Assembly: GCA_015501075.1 (NCBI GenBank)
Contig: JADNYJ010000011.1
Coordinates: 62,001-126,000, forward strand
Origin: Gymnopilus junonius
Lineage: Eukaryota > Basidiomycota > Agaricomycetes > Agaricales > Galerinaceae
Direction: 5' to 3'
Length of the DNA: 64,000 nucleotides
The notes under the pieces are model-generated. The model saw nothing but the letters and a program-made list of their open reading frames with translations. It ran no database searches and was not told where the DNA came from. The translations under genes and the position numbers were made by a program. Positions within the stretch are counted from its first letter, which is position 1, and the number at the start of each line of letters is the position of its first letter. This document shows positions 1 to 12,650 of this stretch, one piece after another.

Positions 1-397
1 AGCACGCGTACGTCGACGCGTCTTGCAATGCGTATCTATTTTTAGTGCATGTCTCGGCTAAGCTAGACGATTGTAACTTGCGAAAGTGAAAGATGGATCC
101 TAATCTCCTATAACAACAGGTATCGTCATTCCACCACCATCTCTGCGATTTGGGCATATAATTGCTACCCCTTCTAATGGCCGAGAACGTGTCCCAGGCT
201 GGTCAGGGTATGCAAGCCTTAGTTATCTTCATGAAGTTCAACCATAAACAGATGCGCGTCATCAGATGTCCAGGATGTTCTAATCCCAACTGTAAAAGAA
301 ACTGAGCTTGAAAAGGCGGTTCATAAGGACGTCGAGCTAGGAGCAGAATTCCAACAAGAAGGGGACAGTCGACGGATGTAGACAAGCAGAAGGTCCA

Positions 398-994
398 ATG
401 ACAGAAGGTCAAGCGACAGCAGGGAGACACCAGCTGAGACCAAGACACCCAAGGAAGAAGGCAACAAGATTACGGAAGGCGAACAAGCCGAGATCGGGAG
501 AAAAGCAGCGTCTAGAAGGTGAAGGGGGAGCAAGAAGAGGCGAGAAGGAGGCCGGAAAAGAGGCCAAGAAGTTAAGGGTGGAGAATCTACGAACAGCCAC
601 ATCAAAAACAGGAGGCTCCCAAAGCAAAAAAAGGACGAGGAAGGAAAGGGAGCGGTCAAAAGGCCCCATGAAAAAGAAAGAAGAGAAGGGCTCAACTGCA
701 GTTGGAGAGGAGAAGAAACGGCCTGGTCGTCCAAGAAAGGACACTACCGTCGCAAAACCGCAGAAAACGAGCCTAAATCCAAGGAAGCACCGCTGGCAAA
801 GGGTGTATCGAGTGTGGAGAATATTCCGGCACATTACACGCGATCTCATGAGGATCCTTAATTGCATATGGGTGTTCTTTGGAAAATCTACGATGGTAGT
901 AATTAATCCGTCACACGGGAGCAACCACTGTTTGGATAAACTGTTCTCATCGAGTTTTCTTTCATACGCAATGGACAGGAACCTTCACGAGTGA
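398..994 (+). CDS. Lys/Arg-rich open frame with an AT-hook-like motif
   Basis: A 198-codon open frame whose first ~120 residues are almost entirely Lys, Arg, Glu, Gly and Ser, with an AT-hook core (RPGRPRKD, about residues 108-115, near 718-742). AT-hooks bind the minor groove of AT-rich DNA, so a small nuclear DNA-binding protein is conceivable. The last ~70 residues are of a different character and overlap a relic read in another frame, so the true 3' end is uncertain. No intron pattern or recognisable family supports it. Low-complexity purine-rich DNA alone could give such an ORF. Confidence 0.28.
   Translation: MTEGQATAGRHQLRPRHPRKKATRLRKANKPRSGEKQRLEGEGGARRGEKEAGKEAKKLRVENLRTATSKTGGSQSKKRTRKERERSKGPMKKKEEKGSTAVGEEKKRPGRPRKDTTVAKPQKTSLNPRKHRWQRVYRVWRIFRHITRDLMRILNCIWVFFGKSTMVVINPSHGSNHCLDKLFSSSFLSYAMDRNLHE
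826..952 (+). pseudogene. Relic of a modin-like gene 3' end
   Basis: In the frame of 868 the bases read MGVLWKIYDGSN and then stop. The C-terminus of the fuller modin-like gene downstream reads LMRGVLWQIHNGNN. The nucleotides around 870-905 and 3231-3270 also match, and both copies are followed by TTTGGATAAACTG (about 933-945 and 3336-3348). I read this as the tail of a second, otherwise deleted copy. Only a short stretch matches. Confidence 0.35.
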
Positions 995-1600
995 AATAAG
1001 TCACACCTGTGCTTAGATTGACATGGCGGCTGTAGAGCATTCTGGTCCAGGAAGTCTAGATGCGATCAGCGATTATAAGGTGAGAAAACGGAAGTTCGAG
1101 TCCTGGTAAAACTGAAGACAAAGTGCAACTGCTTTCGTATATGAAGTAAGAGTGGAGAGCAACAGCGGGTGGATATATCGAGTCATCTACGACTCTCTGA
1201 TGGCCACTCAACTTAGTTGACAACTACATCCAATGGGCGGTCACGCGCACGGTTGAGAGACTATTCCAACACTCAAGGACTGTGATGATAGGCCCGATGA
1301 GAGCTCGATGGCCTGATAATAAGCACGGCGTGTTGGGGCGATCAGACCCACAGGCGAAGCGGCTGTGGACGACGGCGATGGACAATCCGTGAACTGGTAC
1401 AAGTTTGTTGCTTCCAGTTCCAACTAGAAATATTCGAATAACGTGGGATTCGCCCTGTTCGAATGTTAACTTCCTGCCTCCGATAGGAATCTTGGATGAT
1501 GGCCGTCGTAGCTGTTCAGCTTCCAGGCTGTCCACGACTTCGAATTCATATGTTCGACAGCCCTGTAGTCGTCTTTCACGCCCTTCTCCAAGTATCGACT

Positions 1601-3305
1601 ATGTCCGAACCAGATCCCGTATCTCTCGTAGCTCTCATCGTATCTCTCGTTGCGCTCATTCTCACTCTTCTCCAAGTGGCTCAACAATACTTAGCAACGT
1701 CTTATGATTATCGACATTGCTCCAATCAGACCGTAGGCGGTTGGTCTAAGCGAAGTAGACGAAAATTTCTTTGGAGGGAACTACGCTTTGAAGTACTTTT
1801 CAGTACCCCTATCATCAATGTCGACGTTTTGTCCTCTAAATCGAAACTGATCCCTATGCTGCACCAGCCACGAGGTCTAACACGATCCAGCCGAGCGAGA
1901 AGGATATCAAACGCTCCATTGGATTATCGAAGCTTTCATTTTCAGACTCTCTATCTCCATCTTCTTCTGCTGGAGTGCCCAGTATGTCCTGCACACTCCA
2001 GAAGGCGATCAAGTATACACTACTTCTCAAAAACCATGGTTTCTGGATCTTAGAGGAACGCGTCCTCAAGCCAAATGCAGCTGGCTTTCTCTCCTCAACG
2101 ACACGTCAGCTACCCAGCTCAAGATCGGTATTCGCGAGCACCTTATGTCGTATGACTTCATGCCTGACGGAATCAAGAAACCCGTTGCGCGGATGGATCG
2201 CAAGTCATATTTAACCCTAATGTCTCTTTTCCAAGTATCATGGCAGGAAGACCAAGGAAAAGATTATGGACAGAGGATGCCATAAAACGAGAAACCCCAA
2301 TCGGAGCAGGTCCATACTGTGAGGTCACATCCCATAAGCTCGTGAACTTCGGCACTGTTGTTTCCTACCATGCGGCTGATGTTCAACCTGCTAGAATATA
2401 CTACATCGTCTCTGAGAAGGCTCGCTCGGCCATGTTCAACCACTTTCACTTGGGATTCCATATCATATTGACACATTCCTCGGAGGAGGTCTACAGGTCC
2501 GTTTTGGCCTTTGTCGATGAATCAGCGGCATCCACGGTCAGAAATATTAACGCAAACAACAACGGCTGGTCTCCTGGTTTAGCTGAAGTGATTGGCTGCT
2601 TCGCTGAACCGGAGATGCCAAAAGCCGTCGAACATGGGACAGATAGCTTTTTATCTATCTTCTCTGCTCGCATCATCGGCTGCATCCTAAATGATTATCC
2701 CGTGGTTAAACTTCTCCTAGGCGAGAGTATCGACTATTCGACCCCTGATGCAGAAATAATTCGCGACTGGGCGACGGGTTACATTTCCTTTTCGTCCACC
2801 CTCAAGAAAGAGATACCGTGTTCAGTTGGCCACGGACAAAATTATAGTGCTCTCAAGTTCGCATCTACATATTTTGGGAAGGAGCGTCAAAAGGGCAAAC
2901 CCATATCGTGGTCTGAATCAAGGTGTGCCTTGGACGCCATCAGATTACTTGACAGACAACTGTTCGCCCTTGTCAATTACTCGTCCCATGGCAACCGAAG
3001 TGGAGGTGCAGCGAGAGTTTGCAAGACTACAGATACGGCTTGGGTGCTCACTCTTCCAGGACACAAATATTGCGGCTTCACGACAACCGAAAGACCATGG
3101 TCATTTCTGGAGAAATTTTATTGGGCCTGTGGTCGCAACAAACTACATCAAAATATGTGCGGTACTAGGGGAACAATACCCAGGGAGCAGGGAAGAGGTA
3201 AGACGGGCCTTTATTATTAACAGGTTGATGAGAGGTGTTCTTTGGCAAATCCACAATGGCAATAATTCGTCGGATGACCATGGGCGACAACTAGAATGTC
3301 GTTGA
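1601..3305 (+). CDS. Modin-like membrane-anchored fungal protein, frame-disrupted
   Basis: The start at 1601 gives MSEPDPVSLVALIVSLVALI, a short head followed by one hydrophobic helix. It continues with a YDYRHC / GGWSKRSRRKF / WRELRFEV stretch and a STPIINV motif. This combination is typical of fungal proteins annotated as modin, whose biochemical role I cannot state. Later blocks (QKPWFLDLRG, CSWLSLLND, MPDGIKKPVARMD, QPKDHGHFWRNFIGP, LMRGVLWQIHNG) continue the same protein but in other frames. Frame shifts are needed near 1850, 1960, 2250 and between 2830 and 2990; no GT-AG intron of normal size explains the one at 2250. It is either a decayed gene or it contains sequence errors. The stop is TGA at 3303. 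The family name is from memory. Confidence 0.55.
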
Positions 3306-4015
3306 GTAGTCGTTGGTTATCTGATACATCTACTATTTGGATAAACTGAGAAGTAATCAGTCCAACGCTTTCAATACTATACTCTAAAGTAAAAGAGGTT
3401 AAGCATGCCCTTGGCTTGCTTTAAACAGGAGAGGAAGTGAGAATGTTTGAGTGGTATATTAGTCCGGCCAAACCAGCTGTAAGTTGGCAGGCGCATTGCG
3501 AGGACGATGGTATGTAGGATGGCGAGATGACGACTCATCATCCTGTGCAAAAATTACACGACCTTGTATTATCCATATTTAGAAGAGTAGGAATTTTCTA
3601 ATCAATCAGAAGTGCACCTCCTAATAATCGTTACCATAGCCCGTTGGATCGTCATCTGATCCCATGTAAGGGTATGGGAAATCAACAGGCCAGGGCAATG
3701 TTTAGAGGGTTTCCAATGAGCATACGACCTGGAGTCCTGGAGGTAATCATAGACGGTGTAACCTCGCTCTGCAAACCAAATGGCGCATTGAATCCCACCA
3801 TCGCCATCTACTCATGTCTTTGCAATAAAATATATTCAAAAGCATATATTATTCCCGAGGGTACACGGGGTACATCACATTTCATTGTAAAGTGGACTAC
3901 ATCTAGTTGCACGACAAGTTAAGTCAATCGTCAGAAACCGTCAGGCTGCAAGTTTTACTTACCCAGGACAAGACGGTTTCCAAAACTTTCATAGATAGGC
4001 GGTCATTTCTGTATA
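3306..4015. other. Intergenic, no gene recognised
   Basis: Short open frames only (for example 3644-3922 on the + strand), none with a motif or splice structure I can support. It separates the modin-like gene from the 3' end of the kinase gene on the other strand. Confidence 0.4.
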
Positions 4016-6140
4016 TTAAGTTACGAAACTTGGAGGCCGAACAATCTTCCCAGTCGTTTGCAGTGCGTAGATCAACAATCCTTGAGTACCAAGTCTAGAA
4101 ATAATCTGACACAGCATCGGCCGCATGCCCGGACTGGTACTCCAACAGTCCTCCATGAGCATGCATAAACGCTCTGTCAAGCTCCAATCACGAAATGAGA
4201 TACTTTCGGGAGCAGGGAGAGAAGGCTTTTTGCCCTCAATGATACGTAGAATTACTGTGACGTCACGCGCGCATTCATAGAAAGGGTATTTGCCGACGAA
4301 GATCTGGAGACGACACATAGATTAGTGAGAACAACTGCAAAAGTTTGGCAAGATTGACCTCATAGAGGACACATCCGTAGGAGTAAATGTCACTCTCAAC
4401 ATTCGGCCTTGGATCTTCGATCTCAGGGTCAAGAAGCTCAGGCGCTTGCCATCGGATGGTTCCTCCGACGATGCTGGCAGTGCTGTGAGACAACATGCTC
4501 AGGCCCAGTTGCGTGGAAAGGCCAAAGTCGGCAAGACATGCTCGACCACTTTGGCGACAAGAATATTGGGCTGTGTTTCTATGGTAAATATTATACTCGA
4601 GAGAGCAGGAGTTGGACTGACCCCTTTGAGGTCGCCATGAACAATTTCCGGCGATGAAGATACTGCAGTCCGTAGGCAACGTCGGACGCCTGAAATTTTG
4701 GAATCAGAGGGCAAAAAGAAAAAAGGAACCAGTTCTCAGTACCAATAGGACACGAGGAGAAGATGGGAAAGTCAACAGGTATTCGTTAATATTGCCATTT
4801 TCCATCCAAGGAGATACCAAGCATATCCTCCTAAATTCATCATTTAAATGATAAACACCATAGAAGGGAAGAATATTTGAGTGTGATAGATGTCCCCACA
4901 GAACGGCTTCCCTGGAATAATCCTGGATCACAGTGTTAGTGCTGGATAAATACGATAATAGTTATCCTTGATTATACCTTCAACATCTGCTCTCTGCTTA
5001 ACCCTTGGTATACCTTGACGATTTTTAGGCAAACTGGCTGACCTTGGAACCGACCTTTCCAGATCTCGCTGAAAGAACCAGTCGAGATGAATTCCTCTTT
5101 ATTTGTTATTTCATTTAATACAAAACACCGAGGGTGCAGGCCAGATCTACCACTTAGGCGGATAAGAGCGGCCAATAGACTCTTCTTTGCTGCAATCCTG
5201 ACAGACGGATGATCCAGAAGCTGCATAATCGGTCAGTGATAACATCGCTAATAACTCAAGAACACACCATTTGAATAATATCGAGGATTTGCTGAGCTGT
5301 ATGACCTCGACAACTTAAGAGGTTGGCGTATCGCTCTTCATCCTGAAGAATTGACACAAATACTGAGTATATCACAGACATGGTTGCAGTAAAGTGATCG
5401 TATGAGGCATCAGGGAAGTGGAATCCACGAAGATCGTAATCTTGAGGCGAGGAATACGCGTCTGGCAGGTTATCGAGAGACCTAATATTGTGATTAGTTT
5501 TAGTCCGGTAGAAAATAATTGTATACTTAATCCTACCGATTAAGCTCCCAGACAGAACGAGTTTCTGATTCTGCTTCATTACAAAATGCATTGGCAAAGT
5601 AGAACGAGTCTGAATCTACTAAGTCCATTGGTCGAAGTTGAGAACAGCGTCTCCCAGCTTCAAAACCAGCATGGAGACAAAGTGCATGAAAATGATCTGA
5701 CGGTACAGAACATAATTTTCTCCTGATATAGATTCTTCCGAATGACATGCCACTGTACGACGGTAGAGAGTAGACTTAATGCTAATCAGAAGTAGGCCAG
5801 GTGAAAATCAGCTGGTGTACTCACTTCCGTCCCTAAGGCCATTGTTTCTACGGTATATCTCCTCTTGCACGTCGTCACAAAAATCCCAGAGTGCTGCAAG
5901 GGGTATTTGCCGCAGAGCTCGCACTAGCTTAGGCCACTCATAGAGAGGTCTGTCTGAAATTCATGGTTCATAATTCAAATTCTGACATCATTGATTGAAC
6001 GAACATACCTCGGGGTAGATTGGCAAGAAAGTAGCGTCCAAGTGTATCCAATGCTAGGTAGTGCTCATCCCAGACTGCATCATAGCCACCAGAGCGTGAT
6101 GAGAAGAGGCGAGACTGCTGCTTATACATGTCTGGCTGAA
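4016..6140 (-). CDS. TKL-type protein kinase
   Basis: A multi-exon kinase read from about 6140 down to the stop at 4016. The N-terminal part has agaricomycete-type helical blocks (YLALDTLGRYFLANLP near 6015-6060; LHAGFEAGRRCSQLRP near 5625-5680). The kinase core follows: glycine loop STGSFSEIWKG and lysine in VCLKIVK (about 5015-5080), SREAVLWGHLSHSNILPFYG (4860-4920), catalytic HGDLKG (about 4625-4645), then NILV, LADFGLST, the activation-segment WQAPELLD (about 4435-4460), SDIYSYGCVLYE, and the C-lobe WSTSPGMRP. The catalytic loop HGDLKG rather than HRDLKP and the general pattern match basidiomycete tyrosine-kinase-like kinases. An intron lies between HGDLKG and NILV. A one-base shift is needed just after NILVAK, at a 3-base run (4550-4552). 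The start codon is not resolved. Confidence 0.8.
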
Positions 6141-7353
6141 GAAGTCACCAATGCTGAAAACCGTGGTAGTCCTGTATTTAAGCAATCGGCTAGAGAGATA
6201 ACGCTGTGCTTGGACATATCCTGGACGTGTTTGACAGACCACTATTTTTGCTCATCACACGATTCATTGGCGCATTGGTCTTGTACTAGATGTTTCAAGT
6301 CCTATGGGTTATAAGATTGTGATCAGTATTTCTAGACTATCCTAGCCTCGCTTCGAAAGTTGCGCCTTACCGGTATGAATTGGATATGAGCTGATTCAGA
6401 GACTATAACATATTGGATCCGCAAAGCTGTGAACCTGTCAGATATGTCGAATTGATAATTGCCGACATCAGAATTCAGTTGGAAGAAGAGGACTAAGGCG
6501 AAAGCATTAATCAGAAACCCGATGACTGCGTAACAGGAGCTGATCATACCGTTTACACTATGCTGGAGAAAGCAGAGAAAAGGAGGAAGGATTGTCATTA
6601 AAAGTTTTAGAGGTCCGAAGCCCTGTTTTCCAAATAGCATCAAGCATTCTCCCGCCGCCTCTCCGGGTTGTCTCCGGGGGAGCTTACCTCAGTACTCAGT
6701 TGCACTGTAAGTCTCTATATTGGCAGTAAGAGTTGAAGTCGTTAGGAAATCGATTAAAAAGGATGACGGCGTACAAGGGTATTCTTCTCTACTCTGGTCT
6801 GCTATTAGCAGAAATATTTTAGGCCCGATACTATATCGCGATGCATTCTGTGACAAATACAAATACCACCTTTAAAGCTTCAAGTTCGCAGATCAGCTAG
6901 TTATTGACAGATTGGCACCTAAAGGGGGCGCGCACTTCGGGTCAAGCTAGGTGTCCGTAATGAGAAAGACTAATATAAATAACGAAGCAAGCATCATAAT
7001 TGGTAGTTAAAAACAAAAGAGAAACAATGAACCGGAGACTTGAATCCGAGAAAAATGACAATAAAGATGGAAAAATGAATATAACGAAAGACATGCTATA
7101 TAGCTACAAAAAAGAAACCAATAACATCATCCATAGTCCCACCGTACGTGGTAAAGGTATCACGCCCATTGATATGTGAAGACCACCCATGAAGCAGATA
7201 CAACTATCACCGGCAAACGCAAGCTCTAGAGAACACTGGGCAAGCAAGCAGCCAAGGAAGGGGATATATAGCAGGTGCCGCGTCATGACGCAGCGGAAAG
7301 CAAGGCACCCAAAATCAAGACCGGACCAAAAACCCAGTTAAAAGACAAGAAAA
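6141..7353. other. Intergenic; one unassigned hydrophobic frame
   Basis: The minus-strand frame 6332-6643 has a hydrophobic stretch (YAVIGFLINAFALVLFF) and could be an upstream exon of the kinase gene or a degenerate membrane protein. I could not connect it by splice sites. The rest, to 7353, is AT-rich with no recognisable coding signal. Confidence 0.3.
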
Positions 7354-9730
7354 TTACCCTGTTTCAACATCCACCGCAATCTTCTCAGCACCCGCATTCC
7401 CATTGGCGTCTACACAAGAACTACTGTTAGCCCATCTTGCTCGATCCTCATCCACATTTCCAGAAGTAGTCAACCACGCTTCCAACCTCCTCCCAAGCTC
7501 TCCACCGCGCCCACCGCAAATGTCTCCTGTCGTATTCAACATCTGCTCCTTCTGCTGTTCCTGCAACATGGGGAGCTTTGAAGAAAGCTTCATGCCACGC
7601 CCTGACACGTCGTTACTCACAATGTTCGACCCCACCAGCGCTTGAAGGGCTTTACCTCTCGGACCAGGCGAGCTGAGTAAGCCCTTCGCTGAACCCGTAT
7701 CAACTAAGCACTCTAGCACTTCAGTCATTGACATTGAGGATGGCTTGAACCACTCGTTCTCGTATTCCTCCGGACCCAGAATGCTGTCAATCAGTCCCTC
7801 TTCCCAGCCATCCCACTCAACAAATCGGTGAGCAAGACGCAGGCGAGTGCCATGCATCTCATAATAGAGCCATTCTTCGCACAGAGATTTGAGATCAAGA
7901 GGCTTTCCTCTCGTAGAGGCTGCATGAGGAAGTTCAACTGATATGGAAGGGTCCTTGGGTAGCTGGGCAATGATTTCACGGAAGAGTTTCGTTAAGAAGG
8001 GGCTGGACTGCAGGAAGGAAGGTACGTGGGCGCAAGCCCAGAGTGGTCTGGTGGTAGTAGATTCCCAATCGATTATGCAGTCTTATAGAAGAAGACATAT
8101 TAGTACGTGGATGATCAGCGCTAGAAAGAAATGCTTACGATTTTGGTATGATCCTTTCATCTACAAAAATATTTTCCAAACTCAAATCATGACAATCTAA
8201 GCCAAATTCCTCTGGTCCTTCTTCCTTCTTCAATAGGGCCATCAACTTCTCCATCGTCTCCATCCATCTACCCATCTCCTTCTTGACGGTCTCGACCCTC
8301 TGCGAAAGATGGGCTATGAGGAAAGTGGAGCGTTGCATGCGCCTGTAATCGCGATACATAGCATCTCCGGGACCTTCCCACTCATCTTCGCTCTCTGATA
8401 GATTCCACTCGTCACTTCATCACTCTCGTCTCCGGGAACGGCACGTAACGAGTGGTGCCGTGATGCGTAGATCTCACCGGATCCAAATGAAGACGATGAG
8501 GAGCTGACTTGCCCTCATTCTCTCGGATAACGCCTTCAACCTCGCGAGTGACGCAAGACGCTAAGTATGACTCCGTGGTCTCCCAAGGCCCTCGTTCAAT
8601 TCCGTTGGGTGAACAAGCTCTCCTCTATTCGATCCAAAGAAAGGCCAGGAGATGATCGGCCCGACGTGATATTCACGCGAAAGTGAACGGAGCGCAGGAA
8701 GGGAAGTAGTGGAAGATCTAGGCGTGGTGCCATTCAGGAAGCTGGCCATTTCCAGAGTGGGAGAAAACGGGAATGCGGAGTAATGGTCTAGGGTTGCTTT
8801 GGGCGTCGGAGCTCCAGAGGTTACCGCAAAACGGGGGTCTGGGCCAAAATAGAGCGACCCAATCGCCGAAAACCGGTGGGCGAAGAGGGGGATAACTATC
8901 GCCGCAAGGTTCTTCAATAGCTTCACAAGATCATTGTAACAAAGTCCATGATAAACTTGTGAAAGCGGAATGCCTGGTGCCTTTTGTCACGTGACACGTC
9001 AATGCTATAGAAAGGTACCCGAATAATCAACCGAAAACGTACTTTTGACATCACAATGAATTCGCCACCTAGCCGGTTATAAGGATTAGAGTCGTAGTGA
9101 TAGATCGTAGAGACAGGTACGTTTGTTTTTTCTCGGAGGTAATGGATTGTGGCTACCTCCGATTCCGTTTTCAACCTGGGCATGAATCGACGCGCGACCC
9201 TCGCGACAACCGCGACTTGATCGACCATAGTAATGAGATAAGCCTAAATGATATAATCATGAGTATAGGTTTTCAACGTAGACACGATGAAATACCTTGT
9301 GGAAAGTGCCTACGGCGGGTATGTTGTCAGAGAAGAACCGTATCGGTGAAGTGAAACCCGAACTCACCTGCACTCAGAAACTTGATGCGCCCGACATCAA
9401 CACCCATCCTCTCGCGGACAACGTCTTTGAGGAGCTTTCTATCCACCTCGAACTGTGTGGCGCCATGTAATGCAGCATCTGCTTTGCGTTCTTTCTCCCG
9501 ATCTCCATGCTCGACTTTCCAGTCCCATAGCAGCTGTGGCACCTGCGGTGCTGTTTTGCAACAGCTGTTGGAGGACCACCCGTAGTAAATACGGCTCGAG
9601 TGTGTTCTTGAGGTGCCTTCTGGTATTCCAGATACATTACAGAAATTTCCGCAGCAGAAGAAAGAGAGAAAGACACAGTGGTGAATTCCTTATCAACCGT
9701 CTCGGCCGGCTCTTTCTTATAGAACTCCAA
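7354..9730 (-). CDS. Aminoglycoside-phosphotransferase-fold (APH) family protein
   Basis: A multi-exon gene read from an ATG at 9730 (MEFYKKEPAET) to the TAA at 7354-7356. The N-lobe includes RIKFLSAG / GTFHKAYLITMVDQ joined across two short introns, then VVARVARRFMP and SEVATIHYLREKTNVPVS, typical of APH/choline-kinase-like proteins. The Brenner-type catalytic loop is DCHDLSLENIFVDE (about 8155-8205), followed after an intron by IIDWESTTTRPLW (about 8035-8075), the metal-binding D of this fold. The C-terminal helical region runs to 7360. Fungi have many such proteins, mostly of unknown small-molecule or protein substrate. A one-base shift is needed near 8610, and the join at the intron after IFVDE does not keep phase cleanly. 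The family assignment is firm, the substrate unknown. Confidence 0.75.
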
Positions 9731-12650
9731 ATGGCCTACGGATGCTGGTCCGATACTTCTGGCGTCCAGAGCCTTAGAGGCACTGGCGAAATGGGCTTCA
9801 GAGATGATGAAGGTAAAAAGAGAGAAGGATAGTCATACGTACTGACTGTCCAGATAATGATGAGCGGTCTCATGGCTTGTAAGCTGCTTGGCCTTGTTTG
9901 TCTTCATCTCCGTCGCGCCGTTACCGACGCTAACCTTACCCCGCGCAAATGCTTCGGCGAGCGGGAGTACCATTTGATGTGGGGAGTCAGCGGGGTAAGG
10001 TTTTAAGAATTCGGGAGAGCGGTAATCACTCAAAGCGCTCTTAAGCTCTTATATGTTTTCCTTGCCAGTGACCACTTTCCGCAGCCTGGTCATGGCCTGG
10101 CCGGCCTTTTGGCAATGCCCACGACTTGGAATTGCCCAGGCTCTAAGCCCACGTTCTTGGCGATCATGTAGGCGGCGTTTATAGAAAGTGCTAATTCTGC
10201 TCGGCCATGTGAAGATGATGGCAACATTTATTACCACCGTCAGGCGTATTTCCGCCAAGGGGATAACGCCTCGCATAAGCGAGCTTACAGGCTCATACCT
10301 ATAGAGGCCATCGTACAAGTTGAAGTTGAGCGAAGGAATAAGGGAAAAATGGTGCCTCCAGTCAATCAAAAGGCTTCCAGGCTCCAATTTTCGGGAGGTC
10401 GAAGTTCGCGTATAACCTTTCTTATCTTCGCTTCAAAAGTTTCTCGACCAATGAACGTATAATTTTTCTCCTTCCAGCGATGTAAATTACGGCATTCGTC
10501 CGATGCACGTCTGATTTATCCCACATACGGTAAAATTTGACTGCCAAGGGCTCAAGGACGTGCCAAGTATCGCTGGGTACCATTTAAGAGTTTAATCCGT
10601 TGTTCAGAGGGCGGACCGAACTGTGGCAGTGACGGCCAAGGGCTGGGCATCTTGATTGGTATGATACCAGTAACTATAATTTTCGTGTGGTAAACTATGT
10701 TCGTCTTCTCGTACATCAATGCTTTTTCTGCTTTCCCTCAAGAATGTCAATATCTGGTCCGACGACCTGCGCCTCGCGTTAGACCTTTCCCTTGAACTTT
10801 CGAGTCCAGTAAGTAAAGTTATTGACTTCTTGGCAACTTTGATTGAACAGAATAGATTCAGCTTCTAGTGTCTCCTGGTTAACCGATGCGTACTGAGCGG
10901 TGATGAAAATCGAAGTTTTTTCGACGTGGACATATCAGCACCAAGAGGTCATGTTTTTCGGTGCCCGAAGCTCTTGGCCGTAGATTTGTAGAAGAGTCTC
11001 CAAACTACCTGGCCGGCTTCGCGGAGAAAAGACGGCGAATAGAGCGGGCTTGCACAAGCCTGAGTATGGATTATCCAAGGCTCCTAAGGACGAATTTCCC
11101 CCAGGCTGTCTTCGTTTGCGTCGACTGAAGGTATGACTTCCGGGTTAAAACTCGGAGAGAGTGGTGTACAGTAAGAATCGTCGTTCGTTTCATCTTCCAT
11201 TTGACTTTTGTGCTTCTTCTGAGATATAGATGATGGCGTAGAATGATCATATCAGCACCTTAGGAACTTTCACAACCCCTATCCTGATCACCAAGCGTGA
11301 AAAGGACATGAAAACCGTCTTGGTCAATAGCTGTACCAATTGGACTATCCCCAGTAACCTCGAGGGCTGAAACAAACTTTCCCTCTTGACGGCGAGGACC
11401 TTGGCAAGTACCTCGGGCTGCAACAACCAAGGGCCGATTTTCGGTTCGATATCGAGGTGAAAATGACCAATGATTCCCTGGTAATCAGTTCTCACCACTA
11501 ATCTTTAACCTGAGATCTTCGAGGTCTTCGAGTTCCGTATGACAGCAAACATTACACGCGAATAGTATGGGACTTATGAGACGGATCAGGGTGTGTGGAC
11601 AGATGCCCCACAGCCTTGTTGTGCAGGAGGGCAAGCTCCCATGGATTACTCGCCGTAAATTGTACAATCTCTCCAGTTATACAATTCCACTGATATCGCA
11701 TATCGTAGGTCAAAGGATATATATCAGACAAGGTTTAAATTCAGCACCTGTAGTCTGATAGAACAAGTACCCTATCATTTCCGATTCATGTGGCAAGGAA
11801 GTTATCTCTCCACTGTCTTTGCGTCATCAGCCTTGCGAAAGATCTGCTCCTTTCTTCCTAATCAGTGCGTCACTGTTCTCTTCCTTGATGACTGCGTGAA
11901 TGTGACTGCTTGGCGGTATATTTCACCTTCGTTAGACGTTAGGCGAACTTTGGAACAATGATAGTCTTGGCGCCCGAGGAGAAGAAAGGTAGATAACTAA
12001 AATACTAACCTGTCCTTTCTATTTGGAACTTGCTGTAATGCATATCGTCGGTCTTTCATTAAGGTTATGGATTCCCCATTGGCGTACTCACGCAGTGTAT
12101 GAACAATTTCAAATTTCGCATATACGGTTCTCTGCCCAACTTACCGGTGCTGTTGGCTGAAAGCTCCTATGGGCTACGAGGTACGAGGGTACGTTCGAGT
12201 TCAGAAACCACCACATTAATAATATCACAGAAAGAGCAATTTACTCTTCATTCGGTTCAACTACTAGTAGGTAAGCACATCCTTGCCACGATTTCGAATA
12301 CTCTTCTCACGTCACTTGCTGGGATGGAGTACTTGATTTCCAAATACAGACTGACATCCGTCCCAACTTACCGGTCCTTCTATGTCTGACGACGTATGGA
12401 TGTTATCCCTTTGAGTAACCATGGAAGGAGATTTGCTTGGCCATGGGCTGCGAGTACAAATAACACAGGCAGTTAATCGACCCCGCCAGACTATCCCCCT
12501 TTCATGAATCCACAGAGTAAGACCACTCGACAGCGGAAGGGCCCCAGAATTCGAAGGCAGCCACAGAGCTTGATCATCGAAAGAGGTGATTTATTTCCAC
12601 ATATTCCCTTTTAGAAGGTTGACGACAATTCCCAGACCTCGAAACCGGAC
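9731..12650. other. Poorly resolved region with unassigned fragments
   Basis: Several stretches look more protein-like than random but were not assembled. On the minus strand, 9833-10033 reads SDYRSPEFLKPYPADSPHQ, and 10095-10200 reads INAAYMIAKNVGLEPGQF. On the plus strand, 10213-10430 reads DDGNIYYHRQAYFRQGDN. On the minus strand, 11240-11440 contains TGDSPIGTAIDQDGFHVLF. None matches a family I can name. The motif CCCAACTTACCGGT occurs near 12134 and 12362. This region could hold one or two degraded or intron-rich genes. Confidence 0.3.

Noticed and set aside
1075..1115. T-arm-like AGTTCGAGTCCTGGTAAAAC
   Set aside because: No matching acceptor or anticodon stem upstream.
7403..7645. Plus-strand frame opposite the APH gene
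   Set aside because: Lies antisense to the well-supported last exon of the phosphotransferase-like gene.
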